Position numbers and translations under genes: made by a program
The notes under the pieces: generated by a model
The model's database searches: none
Told to the model about the DNA's origin: nothing
The model's input: the letters and a program-made list of their open reading frames with translations, nothing else
Assembly (NCBI RefSeq): GCF_002127325.2
Contig: NC_035436.2
Coordinates: 87,724,960-87,788,959, forward strand
Length of the DNA stretch: 64,000 nucleotides
Direction: 5' to 3'
From: Helianthus annuus
Lineage: Eukaryota; Streptophyta; Magnoliopsida; Asterales; Asteraceae
Shown here: positions 1 through 11,829 of the stretch, piece after piece
How the letters are laid out: each line of letters opens with the position of its first letter
How positions within the stretch are numbered: the stretch's first letter is position 1

Positions 1-2771
1 TATATTTGTATATGTGCACACTTGGCGATTTTCAATTTACACTTTCCGAAATTTTTGGCGTCTAAATATATATATATTTCATGTCTAAAAATGTATTATT
101 TTTAGAGTTCGTCGCAGGAGTCGTTACCATGTATTTTATTGTCCGGAACGCCCGCGTGTCGTCCGTGATAAGTATCCACCCCGTGTCGTGTCGATATGGT
201 GACCGTTGCCGATGGCGACGCATTTATACGCTATGACATTCATTTGATATTTCGCGTCGGTTTTTGGTGTTATATGCATATATATTATTTGGTCGAAATA
301 TATATATTATTTGTACGGTTCGCCCGAGGTCCGATTGTTCGTTATCCGCGCTTCATGTCAAAGTGTAATATAACTTGCATTCGTTTTCTCATGTATTTTA
401 CATTCTTTCGTCGACATGTTTTTGGAGTTTGTTATGTGTAGTGTATTTTGTGTTTAGCTTGTAGGATCCTAACTCTAGTACATACACACAATACACATGT
501 ATTTATACACATACACATATAATGATTGGAAAACATATACGTATATTTTTTTTTTGTCCCTAAAAAAATATATATAGATATAATAAATAACCTCTTTTTT
601 TTTTTAACTTATAAAGATATATAAGTTGTTTTATCAAAAACCTTCATAGTTTAGGACTTAAATATTTTTGTTAAAACTTTCTTAGTGACAATTAAGATCT
701 CTAATCACGTTTAACCCCGTTAATCACCTCGTTAATTATACTTTCAACGTGATTAGATTTTTAGAAAATTTCGCCATAATTTCCCCTAAACTATGGCGTT
801 TTCCACATCTTAAAAACGTATTAGTTTCACGTTTAAGCCCATAATCACAATCAACTTCAAATCAAGTTCCAAAGCACTACTTTTTCAAGTAATATTTTTC
901 ACATAATTTTCCATATAACTTTTGAACTTAATATATTCTTAATCACATTTTTAATAAAAAAAATGATAGCACTTATTAACTCTTTTAATAGGTTTACTAG
1001 AAAATAAATTTAACATACTTTTAACACTTTTATAGTGTAAATCATGATTTTTATTTTTATAAAAGTTATTTTGGCCATAAATCATTTTCAAGTTTAATAT
1101 AAAGTTCATGTATTATATGGATAATGATCTTGTTAAAATCTAAACATAAAAATGTTTAGATTATCCTTACTAGCCTAATTTACACAAGATCATCTTTGTA
1201 AACAATCTACTTTAACATAGTCAACATAATCATAAGTAGCATCTAACACAAAACAACATAATCAACATAATATACATCTTATTTATTAGACTTTTATTGT
1301 GAGATTAGAGTTTTTAAGCTTGTTTTTGTCGTAGGGTTCAAGATGATCAACTAGTACTTTAGTAAACTACAAAATATAATAAGAAGCTTAAAAAAATAGT
1401 GAAAGATGATCTTACAAATTTGCAAAGGATTTATGGACTTTAAGATAAAGATTAAGAAGACTTGAAAGCTCTAAAATAATCTCCAATGATTCTCCAAGCA
1501 TACAAGTTCCTTAAACACCTTAAAATGGCTTTTTAATGATGTAAATTATGGTGTTTTAGAGAATGAAAATGAGGATATAGTGGGGTGTGTGGTTGCCGTG
1601 AATAAAGAATGGGAAAGAGGGGAAGTTTGCAAGTTGGAAATGTAAGAAAGTCATGGAATGATGTGGTGTGTTTAGTGGTTCATATCTTTCAATATCTTGG
1701 TCAAAGATTATATATATCAAGCCATGCTTCTAATCTTTTTCTCCATACATTTTCATCATCAAACCTAGTATATGGGGGAGGTATGGTCGAGTATTAAGGG
1801 GTATGGTGTTTATGATTTATTTATTTTTTTTTTATAAATTTTAATCATATAAAACATGTGCATAAATTGTTAAACGGCTAGATATTTTAGTAATTAATTT
1901 AGTTAGGGTAATTAGGGTGTTAATGATAGTTTAGGGTATTAAATAAAGTCTAATTAGTTTACTAGTTTAGTAGGTATAAGTTTTGGATGGTAAAAATACC
2001 GCTAGTTCGCTCATCGGTTCGATATCGGATGTTATATGAAAGTTATAGTTTAATACCGGGAGCTATGGTTTTAATTTACCGTCGAGGTTATGGCGTCTAT
2101 TCAAGGCGTTTACGACACCAAAATATCGCTAACTAGTTCGCTAGATGATTCGTTTAGGCGTTAGGGTGATAAAAATACCGTTTACTAGTCCGTCGGATCA
2201 AAACGGATAAGTTGTGCAAGTAGCGACGAAACGCTGGTAACTTGTGTTTCGGATATCCCAATGATATCTCCAAGATTATTTAAGTTGTAAAATATTATTT
2301 ACAAGTTCTACGGACATCAAAATGCCGCATTTTAATGTTGCAGACAATTTATTTTTGTTATAGTTTTGGCGTGGATCGGACACTTTATGTTTAGGTGTTT
2401 TTTTTTCGAAAAGTTTAATATGTTTTGGTGTTTAGGGTCCCTGCTAAGGGATTTTTATTTGTATTTCATCTACCAAGTGCATTCATGCCCTTCGTTGCTC
2501 GTTCCGACAATTTTCGAAACTTGCTGGCATGAATAGTGTGTTCAGGTGAATAGTGTTTTCAGCATTTTGCCAACATATTAGGACATAGTTTGCAGTTTTC
2601 TCGCGACGTGGCGATTGTATTATTGTTGTTTGACATATATAACCATGCCCTATGATTGCTAGACTTTGTATGACATAATCATGCATTAATTAAATCGTAA
2701 TGAACGTAATTAAACGTTAAATCAAGTGCTTAGGTTGTACGGAATTACCATTATTTTTGCCAGTTGTCACA
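1..2771 (-). mobile_element. H: LTR of a gypsy-type element inserted in the 3' LTR of A, continuing past the left window edge
   Basis: On the minus strand the segment begins at 2771 with TGTGACAACTGG, the TGTGACA start shared by every gypsy-type LTR in this window. It breaks the LTR of element A: the sequence from 2772 rightward matches 24116 onward, while 2771 and leftward does not. No LTR end, primer binding site or gag/pol similarity is visible before position 1, so I cannot tell whether all 2771 bases are LTR. The stretch is AT-rich and has no supported coding sequence. A TATA-like run sits near 1709-1718 on the minus strand. Confidence 0.6.
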
Positions 2772-5157
2772 GGTATTACTTTGGAATCGTACTTTCATGG
2801 TATTTTCAAGTTATATTATTTTTACCCTAAAAATAATATATCTAGTACACAAAATAACAAACAATCACACAAATGTCTCAACATAAAATATATATTCTAA
2901 ATATATGTTTACCCATTTTTATTTGCGAAAACCAACCTCCGATACTTTGTATTTCGTAAGAAAATCTATGGCGAAGTTTGTATATGAAACACAAGTTATA
3001 AGATATACTAGTAACACTTGTTTAGAAAAATATTTTCTAAGTATTGGAATTTTAGAAAAATTCGCCAGAGTCCCCTTTGTAAATGGAGTCGTCCACGCTT
3101 ACTAGAGTATCATTTTCTTTAACGTATAACACGTTAGATCGCTTTCAAATAACCAACCCGACATTTAGGCGCGCAAAATACTACTTATATCGATTCAATT
3201 TTAATACACAAAACTAGGCTGTTTTCGGGTATTTTAATAAAATAGTTATCTCATTCCAAAAATTCCCAATTTTTACAAAGTGTCTTATACGATCCAAATA
3301 TTATTATGTAAAAGTATCGGGGTCTAGTTCATTACCAATATTTTATAAAAATTCATTTTCCGGACTGAAGTCAGATTCATCTTTTTCTAACTGCAGTCCA
3401 CTGAATAATTCACCTAAAATTTATCGTAAGTCCGTTTGACGTAATTCTAGTTGGAAGATCACGGCGACAACAGCGACCATCTACTGTATAAATTTTATGA
3501 TCTAACCCTACACAGAATTCAAGTTATGACTGAAAATAGGACGCATATTTTCAGCAGCAAAAATGCAGCTCTAGCTGCTGTTACAAATTGGCACTTTAAA
3601 AATAGTAAACGAAGTCCAAAAATTATGATTCCGATGCCATTAGAACCGTATTTCATAATGACACGTTGTAGACTCAAGAAAAGCAGTTTTTCGTTAAGTT
3701 ATGACCTGTTTACAGCTAGTTAAAGTCGGCTGAAAATGCAAATCAGCAAGCTGTTTGTAGGTTAATTGTTACTAGAACGCACACATACGATCGCCATACT
3801 TTCTAATACATTTAACATCAGACCATAAGTTGTTTACAGCAGGTTTTTGTTCATTTAATTCAGATTTACCATGTGTTATCACCTTTCATCTCATGAACTT
3901 TGTGTAAAGCTTTTATGTTCATGTTTTAAGTTCTGATCTTTAGGGTTCTTGTAATTTCACCATTCTTTCCACTATTAACCACCAAGAATATGAACAAGAT
4001 GAAGATCTAAGGCACTTACTACTAGCACAAGGCTAGGTGAGTTTCAAAGCGTAAAAGTGGTGGATAAAAGAAAACGAGAGCGGTCCTTGAGCTTCCGAGC
4101 ACTCCAAGCTTGCTTGTATGATCTCTTGCACCTCTAGATGTATGTGGATTGTATATAAGAGACTTGAAGGTGGTGGTAGTGTGGTGGCTTGTCTAGGCCG
4201 TAGGTAAGAAGGGAAGAAGGAGGAAGATGTGTGGTGTTTTGTTTATGATGAAAGAAGTGAAGAACTAGAGGTCTAATTTATAATTCCCTAACTTTGCATT
4301 ATCCTTAGGTCCATGTGTTTAGGATAGTTAAGACATGATCTAGTTTAATAATCAAATATAATCTTTGAGGTGGGGCCCTTGTTGGCCGTTACTAGGTGGG
4401 GGGGGGGTAGTAGTTTAGGTTTCCAACTAGATGTTAGTCCATGGTTGAAGTGTAAGTATATAGTTAGGTACTTGGTTACTAGATATTTTTATGAGGTGTT
4501 ATGATGTTCGGGGACAGTAACTAGCTTGGAAAAATAAAAACGATGCTTCTAGTAATATTTTAGTGTTCCGGATAATGTCCGGATGTTCGGTTGGATGTCG
4601 TTCCGTTAAAGTGCTAAATAAAGCTTTAAACTGTCTTTTATATTACTTTTAGTAACACATTAAATTCCTAACACTTTGGAAAGTGTCTGGAACTATTTTG
4701 CCAAGTTTTTACACTTTACTAGCATTGTTAAATGCTGAATTTTTGTATGTAGTGCAGAATTTTGCACTTAAAGCATGTTTCTGGCACTTCCCGGCACTAT
4801 AACTATCATCTAGTGACGCAGTCTTATGATCCTCACTTCCCTACACTCCCTACTAGTGTAGTAATCTATTCCCGGCTCATACTGGCCTCAGAGACAATGT
4901 CTGTTTTGGTGCTGGTAATGTCAGCATGTTTTTGTGGTTATCCGCTCACTGTGCTAACTGTGCTTTTGTGCATCAAGTTTGTCACTATTGTTTTGTGTGT
5001 AATAAATGAAGTGACAGTAATAAGGTATGATGCATGAATATGTATGTATCAGAAAACAGAAAGCAGTTTATTCGTAATTGTAATCAAGCACAGTAATTAA
5101 GCGCTAATTAAATATAAATTAATTGTACGGATACCTGTAATTTTTAGAGTTGTCACA
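2772..5157 (-). repeat. A: 3' LTR, truncated at its distal end by H
   Basis: It matches 24116-25847, the 5' LTR of A, almost base for base. The inner edge at 5157 reads TGTGACAACTC on the minus strand and follows a polypurine tract, which fixes the orientation. This copy holds 3381-4041 (about 660 bp), which the 5' LTR lacks. The part of the LTR that would lie beyond H is outside the window. There is no coding sequence. Small open frames here are LTR translations. Confidence 0.85.
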
Positions 5158-5172
5158 TTCTCCCCTCATTAA
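5158..5172 (-). other. A: polypurine tract
   Basis: On the minus strand, TAATGAGGGGAGAA lies directly before the TGTGACA start of the 3' LTR. This is the expected site for plus-strand DNA priming. Upstream of it is GACGAAATTTTC, a sequence also found before the PPTs of B and C (GACGAAATTTCC). Confidence 0.75.
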
Positions 5173-7164
5173 GAAAATTTCGTCCTCGAAATTTATACTA
5201 CCTTAACTCCTTATGGTTTCGTCACACGTGTATGTATATGAATAATATCAAGGTAGATAATTCTTCAAACCGAATCAAACCTTACTCACATTTGGTGAGT
5301 CCAAGAATATAGAACAACCTGAATCCTAGGGTTAAAGGTGTGTGCTCATAGCAGTTGATGTCAAAGGTACAAGATGTACTTGACGTATAGCCTAGTGTAA
5401 TCCAGCTAGCAGGGGGGTCCACAAAAGAGGAGTTTTGACTAATAAGATCCTCAAACGGTCGATCGCAATATGTAAACGAGTTTTCACAAAACATAGCATC
5501 CGCTATATGAATTCAAAATCAACAACTCATATGAAATTGTAAAATGATCTGTCGACAACCGAGTAGATGAATGGTAAAGTTTAGTGTGTTGAAAATTTTG
5601 AATTGCGAGAATACGCCGAGTGAAAAACAAGCGACTATGGTGTATCCTTGCCTTAATTAGTAGTTGCATCAGAAATGTTTGAATGATGAGTCAAGCAAAA
5701 GTATATGTAGTCCTGTGTGAAACGGTTGACCATGATTAGCACAAGCTACAAGTTTGTAATGACACCACAAGGTGTCGCAATGACATAATTCCATAATAGC
5801 GGTGACTGAACAAGTTCACCGTGTTTGAGATAAGATGAAAGTGTACCGAAACAAGCCGGAAGATTTGATTTACACAATGTCATAAAGTTTTCGGTTGAAT
5901 ACGGAATCATCAAAGAGCCACTGTTTTGATCGAAAAAAAGTATTAAGTACTGTAAGGCATTTGATTGATAACGAAAGAATCGTTAGGGGGTACTTTGTGC
6001 TTATGAAATGAATATATGTACCATTGCCTCAACACACAATTGTGTTAAGACTGCTTCGATCGTGGATATCAAAATGGATTGTTAACAAATAAGTAGGCAA
6101 TTAAATCCCTGTATGAAATGAGTAACCCAATTAGCACAAGCTTCAATTCTGTGAAAGTATCACTGCAAGTATCAAAATCAATCACCGATTTAGTGGAGTC
6201 ATAGACCAACCGAATCTACTATGACTCGAAATGAAAAGATCTTTGCGAAAATATTCGAATATGATGCTCTCATTACATCCTATGATGTCTGAAACGGGAC
6301 ATGCGAAGTGGATAAGTTCAAGCAATCGAACTTAATCTCAGTGTAGCCCGGCAATAAACATATGTATCAACAAAGGAAATATCGGCATGGTAACAAAATG
6401 AACCATGAAGGTAATTTGTAATAAAAGAAGTTTCAAAAGAGTGTGTTGACTTGATAGCAAAGGAGCCAATAATTTCAATAATGTAGGTTACTCGAATCAC
6501 AAACCAGTAATTAGATTTAGCAACGTAATATTTGAACTTTAATGAAGCGTTTATTCGAAATGAAACCGCATGCGTAGCAAAAGGTGCATGGGTTATATAT
6601 AAGTTTTCAAGTGATGAAGCGATGTGTTTCTACCAAAAGGGAGAAGTGACCAAGTATACGAAGCAAACGTGTGTTCGCTCTCAGCGAAGGAAATCAACGT
6701 GATGCAACTACTTTGAGGGGAGTAGAAATACAAATATCTACTCGTTAGAAGTAAAAGTGAAGACTTCAATGGAAGAAAATTTAAGTAATTTCAGTTTTGT
6801 TAACTGCAATGACAAGTTTGTCAAGTTAATGATGTTTGATTGAGTTGACAGATATGGTTCCTAAGTAAAACCCTCATGAGTTTGGTCCTGCGTTCCTAAA
6901 GGTCCTACATATAAGTTTTCTAGATTCTCCAGATTTCATATCCCGTGTGGATCCGGTTTATACATTGTGTAGGAAGCACCATTTTTTCTACGTCTAGAAC
7001 AAGTCATTGTCCCACAATTTCACCCTGGTATACTTTCTTCCTGAATTTCACTGCTAATAACGCTCGATCGTCGACCAGTCGTGTAGTAGTAGTTGGGTCC
7101 TCATAGTCAGTTATGTAAGAGGTTCGTTAACCCTTAGTAAGAGTCACCGACTCTCGTGCGTTAG
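5173..7164 (-). other. A: internal 3' region, no recognisable coding sequence
   Basis: In an intact gypsy element the rest of RT, RNase H and integrase would lie here. I see no RT, RNase H or integrase motif in any frame. The segment is about 2 kb, much less than a full pol needs. It is best read as the noncoding 3' part of A after most of pol was deleted. Confidence 0.5.
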
Positions 7165-7972
7165 CTCGTTCGGCTCCTGGTAGTTGATGTTTATTTGAAA
7201 ATCATCATCCTTCTTTTTGACGAGCAGAAATGGGGTTACCGAAAAGGGACATCTTGGTCTGTTATCTTCCTTCTCTATCCACTGCTAAAACTTCACTATC
7301 AATCCTTGCATTTCCGAAGGTGTAAGTCGCTCAGGGTACATTGACTACAGGCGCGACGCCTGGAATCAACTCGATGCAAAAATTTGACTTGTCGTTGAGG
7401 AGATAATTCTGGCTAGTCTTCGAGGAAGACTTCAGGATATTCTCCTATCACGGGGGTATCTTTAAGTTTTAGTTCTTCGGCTCCCTTTTTCCCGACATGA
7501 GCCAGGAAACAACACATCCTTCCCACAACAACTTTCGTGCCTTAAGCAATTCATGATCTGTGGTGGCGTATCCTGCTTCGTGAGTCACGACCGTTCCTTC
7601 ATTCGTCATCGAGGTGCGGATATCGACCTCCGCTCGACCGCTTGGCAACTAATACACCCTAATTACCTCGTCGAAGCTTCCCAGCTCAACTGGCAGTAGA
7701 TCTATCGTAAACTTACGCTCTCCGGTTTTTATCTTGTCGCCCCCAGTTACTGCGTTGGCTTCCACTAGCTTCCCCTAAGCTAGTTCTAATGGGTATTGGA
7801 ATATCTACTTGCTCGCTACTTAAACCAATTATACTCTCGAACTCTAGAGGTGCGAATCGTAAAATTTGCAACAGTATTTGGCAATACAGATGCATAACAT
7901 TGAGTAATTCGGGACGTACCGATATCCATGCTTGAATCCCTGGCGTGTCTCCCTAGCTCCGGTGGGGAGCTT
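7165..7972 (-). pseudogene. A: protease / RT-start remnant of pol
   Basis: Read on the minus strand in several frames, this matches the protease-RT linker of element D. Recognisable pieces are YASVL followed by NTVAN where D has DTGAD, then LLPVELGSFD, EYPEVF, RQVEF, PVA and FLLVKKKDD just before INYQEPNELT. Many stops and frameshifts interrupt it. The protease catalytic Asp is changed to Asn and the Gly to Val. Similarity stops near 7165, at the equivalent of the first RT motif, so the palm with the YVDD-type motif, RNase H and integrase are missing. A therefore cannot code for its own reverse transcription. Confidence 0.7.
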
Positions 7973-9176
7973 TCATCCTTGTGCCTGATTGTTTTTAGGG
8001 CAATATTTTCTGAAATGCTTTTTGCTTCCACAGTTAAAACAACCTCGAGCACGTTTCTGTTTATCACTCATTCTGCCTCGACAATTTTCATTGTCGTTGT
8101 CCCCTTCGTGATTCTCACTACCGTCTTGGCCCCCATTACCACATTCAGTATCTTGCCAACAAGTTTCTTTAGGATGCCCCCTCTTTCCACAGTTAGCACA
8201 TTTTCCATATCTACATCGCCCGGCATGATAACGTAAACAATTGTCGCACTTAGGTAGGATACCCATGTAGTATTTTCCCCTTTTGGCCTTCTTCTTGCTA
8301 CTCCCCCGAGTAACCATCTTGAAATTTGCGAGCTTTCTCTTGTTATCCCCAGATGCCTCTATAGCAGTCTCCTTTTTCTCCTCCGCAGTGGAAAATTCTC
8401 CTCGTCTAACTACTTCTTCCGTGAGTGCCACGCTTATGTTGATAGCCTCGGTGATCGTTGAAGGTTTAGATGTTGTTACCAGGCTTAAAATCTGAGGTGC
8501 CAATCCCCTTATGAACTGTTCAATTCTCTTAAACTCAGGTCCCCCTAGGAGTAAGGAAACTTGTGATAATTCGTTAAATCTCTGCACATACTCTGCTATC
8601 TTTAGTCCTTCCATTTTCAAGTTCCACAGTTCTGTTTCCAACTTCTGGACTTCTGCCCTCGAGCAATATCTCTTACGCATCAGATCTTTCAGTTCGTCCC
8701 ACGTCATAGCATACGCAGCGGTCTCGCCCATTGTCCGAACTTGATGGTTCCACCATGACAGGGCCTCATCCACCAATAGTCCAGCTATATACGTGACTTG
8801 ATGTTCGGGGTCACATTTGCTCAATCGTAAAATAGAATCCGTCTTTTCAACCCAGCGCACGAAGGCTAAGGCACCCCCAGTGCCGTCGAACTCTCGAGGT
8901 TTGTGGTCCAAGAACTGCTTGTAGGTGCAGCCTGCGATGTAAGCAACATTATTCGCGTAAGGCCTTAGCAAGGCACTCGTGGAAATGTCCAAACGTTTTG
9001 TAATGTGTCTTAAATGACTATACATTACCGTTGGGGAGGTTATTTCCTGAGGTACCTCCGCTGCAATCGGAGCGACGGGCCTCGTACCGTGCGATGGCCT
9101 ATAAGAGGCGCTCTTGCATTTCCGCCTCTGTTGTAGGTAGAGGGTGGTTGATATCGGTGTTCCCTTGAGTCGACAT
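7973..9176 (-). pseudogene. gag: A: Ty3/gypsy gag in two exons, exon 1 carrying a nonsense codon
   Basis: Exon 1 runs from the ATG at 9176 to 9029. Exon 2 runs from 8931 to the stop at 7973. Exon 2 contains the Retrotrans_gag core (FVRWVEKTDSILRLS, SWWNHQVR, YCSRAEVQKLETELWNL, YVQRFNELS), then a basic stretch and zinc knuckles: CANCGKRGHPKETC and CFNCGSKKHFRKYC fit CX2CX4HX4C, and an earlier CDNCLRYHAGRC is a shortened knuckle. Exon 1 (starting MSTQGNTD) aligns with the MPPRRETR exon of element D through TTEAE, QER and GTSGNN. A TAG at 9099-9101 lies where D has CAA (Gln). The frame through the 97-nt intron happens to be open, so a 417-codon frame starting at 9226 exists, but its first 98 codons do not align with other gags. 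Confidence 0.8.
8932..9028 (-). other. A: candidate 97-nt GT-AG intron inside gag
   Basis: Read on the minus strand, the segment begins GTAATGTATAG and ends TACATCGCAG. Joining its borders puts ...NNLPNG directly before CTYKQFLDHKP, in frame. That matches the joined product of the equivalent 93-nt segment in D, ...NNPPHG before YTYKQFLDCKP. Unspliced, the exon 1 frame meets TAG eleven bases into the segment. Confidence 0.65.
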
Positions 9177-9686
9177 CCTCCTAGAAGAAGGTCAGTTAGG
9201 TCAGGTCTTGTGAAGGACGCGAGCACACAAGTCTCTATTCAACGAATAAGACCTCAGGGGTGTATTATATATATGCATATATGCAGTTGTTATAACATTC
9301 AATCACATATTATCACAGGTATTGCACAACTTGTAAATAGGAATGTGGCAAGTAAGCATGTAGCATTATATTCATAGCACAAACACGTAGATCAACAGCG
9401 TGCTTAGTGGGAACATAGCGATGAAGTTTTTCATCAGTCATTAGTCATAAGTATTGTCGCGTGTTTAAAGATGACCGGGCTTTCATTATCCTCTGGCCAC
9501 AATCACTGTGTCTTACAAAATGCATCACATCAGAAGGAACACAAGGTCACCCTACCCCTGTCCAACAAGTATATTAGTGCATCAAAATTTCGTAGTCAGA
9601 AGTGGTCCTCAGAAGTCTCCGCAATCCCGGCTTATCATTAGTGTCCTTACCAAAGCGTAATGCAATCCGCATAATCCAGAAACCAA
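9177..9686 (-). other. A: spacer between pre-gag ORF and gag
   Basis: About 510 bases without a supported gene. The equivalent D spacer (61180-61556) is about 380 bases. Sequence just upstream of the gag ATG holds CTTCTAGGAGG. I see no other signal. Confidence 0.4.
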
Positions 9687-10164
9687 CTATACTGGTGACT
9701 GAGGTGGGGGAGGAAAGAAAAGTAAACTGTTAACATGCGTGAGTCCCTCCTCGAGCTTGTATATACGTTGAAGTAATTATCTGCTCTGCCGCTCGATAGT
9801 AAAGAAATGAGCATCAGAATCCCGGGAATGGTGAAATAGCAAAGGTCAAGAGCACAAAGGAATCTTGATGTATGTGGCGGATCAAAGCATGCTGGTGATA
9901 GACAGGGTGGAGGACGTGGTGTTTTACTTAAACTTTGGAGACAATATGTTGTCTTGTGATGTAGACACTCAAATCATGTTTTCGGTTATGTAATGTTTTG
10001 CATTTGAAGTTGCCAATTGGGGCGTCAGCTCAAGCTCCCACATTCTGCGACTCATATCCTTAAACTGTAGTTGATGTTACAGGAGCCACTCATCTCGCGT
10101 GTGGTCTTCATAATGTAAGGGTCTAACTTCAGCACAGTGTACAATAGGAATCATCGAAATGGCT
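9687..10164 (-). pseudogene. A: C-terminal part of the pre-gag ORF, decayed
   Basis: The minus strand aligns with the end of the pre-gag ORF of D: the PRPPPC stretch, then the IERQ/LEEGL coiled-coil region (D has MEQQISYLLHRVHALEEEL), then LLF-PPPP and a stop (TAG at 9687-9689). Several stops and frameshifts interrupt it. The other half of the ORF lies beyond element B, at 20941-21905. Confidence 0.65.
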
Positions 10165-10169
10165 CGTCC
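10165..10169. repeat. B: left target-site duplication CGTCC
   Basis: CGTCC directly precedes the TGTGACA of the 5' LTR and recurs at 20936-20940 directly after the TGTGACA end of the 3' LTR. A 5-bp duplication fits LTR-retrotransposon integrase. Confidence 0.95.
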
Positions 10170-11245
10170 TGTGACACCTGTGTCACCGCGACCATCAAAC
10201 AAATACCAAGCCGATGAAATATTGTATTTCATACTTGGGATCTTGTATAAATATGTGTATGTTTTGCACATATCAATTATTGTTCAATTTCAAACTCTAC
10301 ATTGCTTTCTAAGAGCATTATACGCAAACTGGTGAGTAAACGTACTCAGTTTAATGCGACAAATACTCCGGAACATCAACATATACTCAACATACCTTAA
10401 ATAACCTTTACATAACTTAGAAATAAGTTTTGAAGGCTTTGGTATGGCAAAAACAAGTTAATTCGCTTACAGGGACTAAACTTGACAAACTGCGAAAGTA
10501 TGCCAATTTGAACTGTAACGAACATTCCGGAACATGTCCATAAGTTAAACATACCCTAAATATCCTTTACATAGCTTAGAAATAGGCTTTGAGGTGTTTG
10601 GTATGCTAAAACAAACTTTTGGATCATTCAGGGACTAAAAGTGTCAAAAAGTGCACAAGTTTGCACTTTCGCGCATAACTTACGTTCTGAATACATCCGG
10701 ACATCCAAAAATTTATGTAAGCATCCTTATATTTTGCCTTAGTGTTTGGCATGAGAAAAATCCATTCGTCGCGTCATTTGGATCGTCTTTCGCGCTTATA
10801 CGCATTCCGTCGTAATTAAGCGAACATCGCGATCGTACGGCCAAACGAACCGACATCCGGAATATTTTTGAGCATATTTCATGTCCCCTACACTTTAACT
10901 TCATCTTAGAGCCTTGAAATGAGGTTAACGAGGCTTAAACGTGCCAAAAATGGGCCAAAATACGTGTTTCTGAAGTGCAGGGACCAAAATTGTAAATTCT
11001 GATCTGGGAACCTTAGGCGGGGCGCGTAAGGATTTACCAAATCCTTACGCGGGGCGCGTGAGACTGTCAGACAGATTCAATGTATCTATTTAATGCAGTT
11101 GGCCTTTCGTTCGATCAAGAGGCAATGCCCTTTCACCTAATCAAGAGCCAAGGGGCAATTTCTGACTTACCACAAGAATTTGACAAGTGTACGCTCGAGA
11201 TCGCGGCACGATATTCGATAAACGATCCTAACGGTTCCACTTTTC

Positions 11246-11270
11246 CTATAAATACCCCCCCCCCTTGTGT
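11246..11270 (+). promoter_or_regulatory. B: LTR core promoter, TATA box plus C tract
   Basis: CCTATAAATACC is followed by a run of C. Element C, same lineage, has CTATAAATACCC at the matching place on the minus strand (36877-36888). A, D and F also have a TAC or ATAC followed by seven or more C at a similar position. Transcription would start about 30 bases downstream, putting the hairpin row into the RNA leader. Confidence 0.6.
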
Positions 11271-11402
11271 AAAAACCCACAAGAATCAGATCTAAAGCTC
11301 TAAGTTGGAACCATTGTTTCATACCTGAGCTATTTGATCTAGATTAGCACTCGGGGACACTCCGTAAGTCTTCTTTCGCTCTTTTATTCGCTTTTCGAGT
11401 CT

Positions 11403-11829
11403 GAAAGTCAACGTTTTGTTGACTTTCTGCATTGACCAGCTTATGGTCGATGCGAAGTTCATGGAACTTCATAACGTGAGCGTGATCACGATGGTTATGG
11501 TCCGTAGTGACCATACCTACTGATTACCCCGTTATCTAGGCTCAGTGACGAGTCGTAGTTTCGGCCAAAATGCGCATTCTTGCGTATTTTGTAACCAAAC
11601 TACTCGTGAGCATCAAAGCCGTTTGTTTTGATGCCCAACCTGTTTTCTAAACTTAGTTAAGCATGTTCTAACATGCTTAGCTCGTCACGTTTAGTATAGT
11701 GCTTATATAGGGTCGTAAGGTAAGCGATCTAAACCATCGCTTATACTTTCGAACCCGACCCATTTGGTTGATCATTAGGATCCGACCTAACACATTAGGT
11801 GACCATAGCTATAACCTTTCGAGGTTATA
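11403..11829 (+). other. B: row of eight hairpins in the LTR leader
   Basis: Perfect or near-perfect stems with short loops, in order: 11403-11427 (10-bp stem GAAAGTCAAC), 11434-11448 (GACCA), 11454-11470 (GAAGTTC, loop ATG), 11496-11515 (TATGGTC), 11610-11634 (GCATCAAA), 11658-11679 (TAAGCATGTT), 11721-11743 (TAAGCGAT), 11810-11829 (TATAACCT, loop TTCG). The same set occurs in the 3' LTR about 7285 bases further on and, in the same order with changed pairs, in element C. Confidence 0.7.

Noticed and set aside
7973..9226. Single 417-codon gag reading with start at 9226
   Set aside because: The first 98 codons come from another frame of exon 1 and the intron. They do not align with D or B gag, while the spliced reading does.
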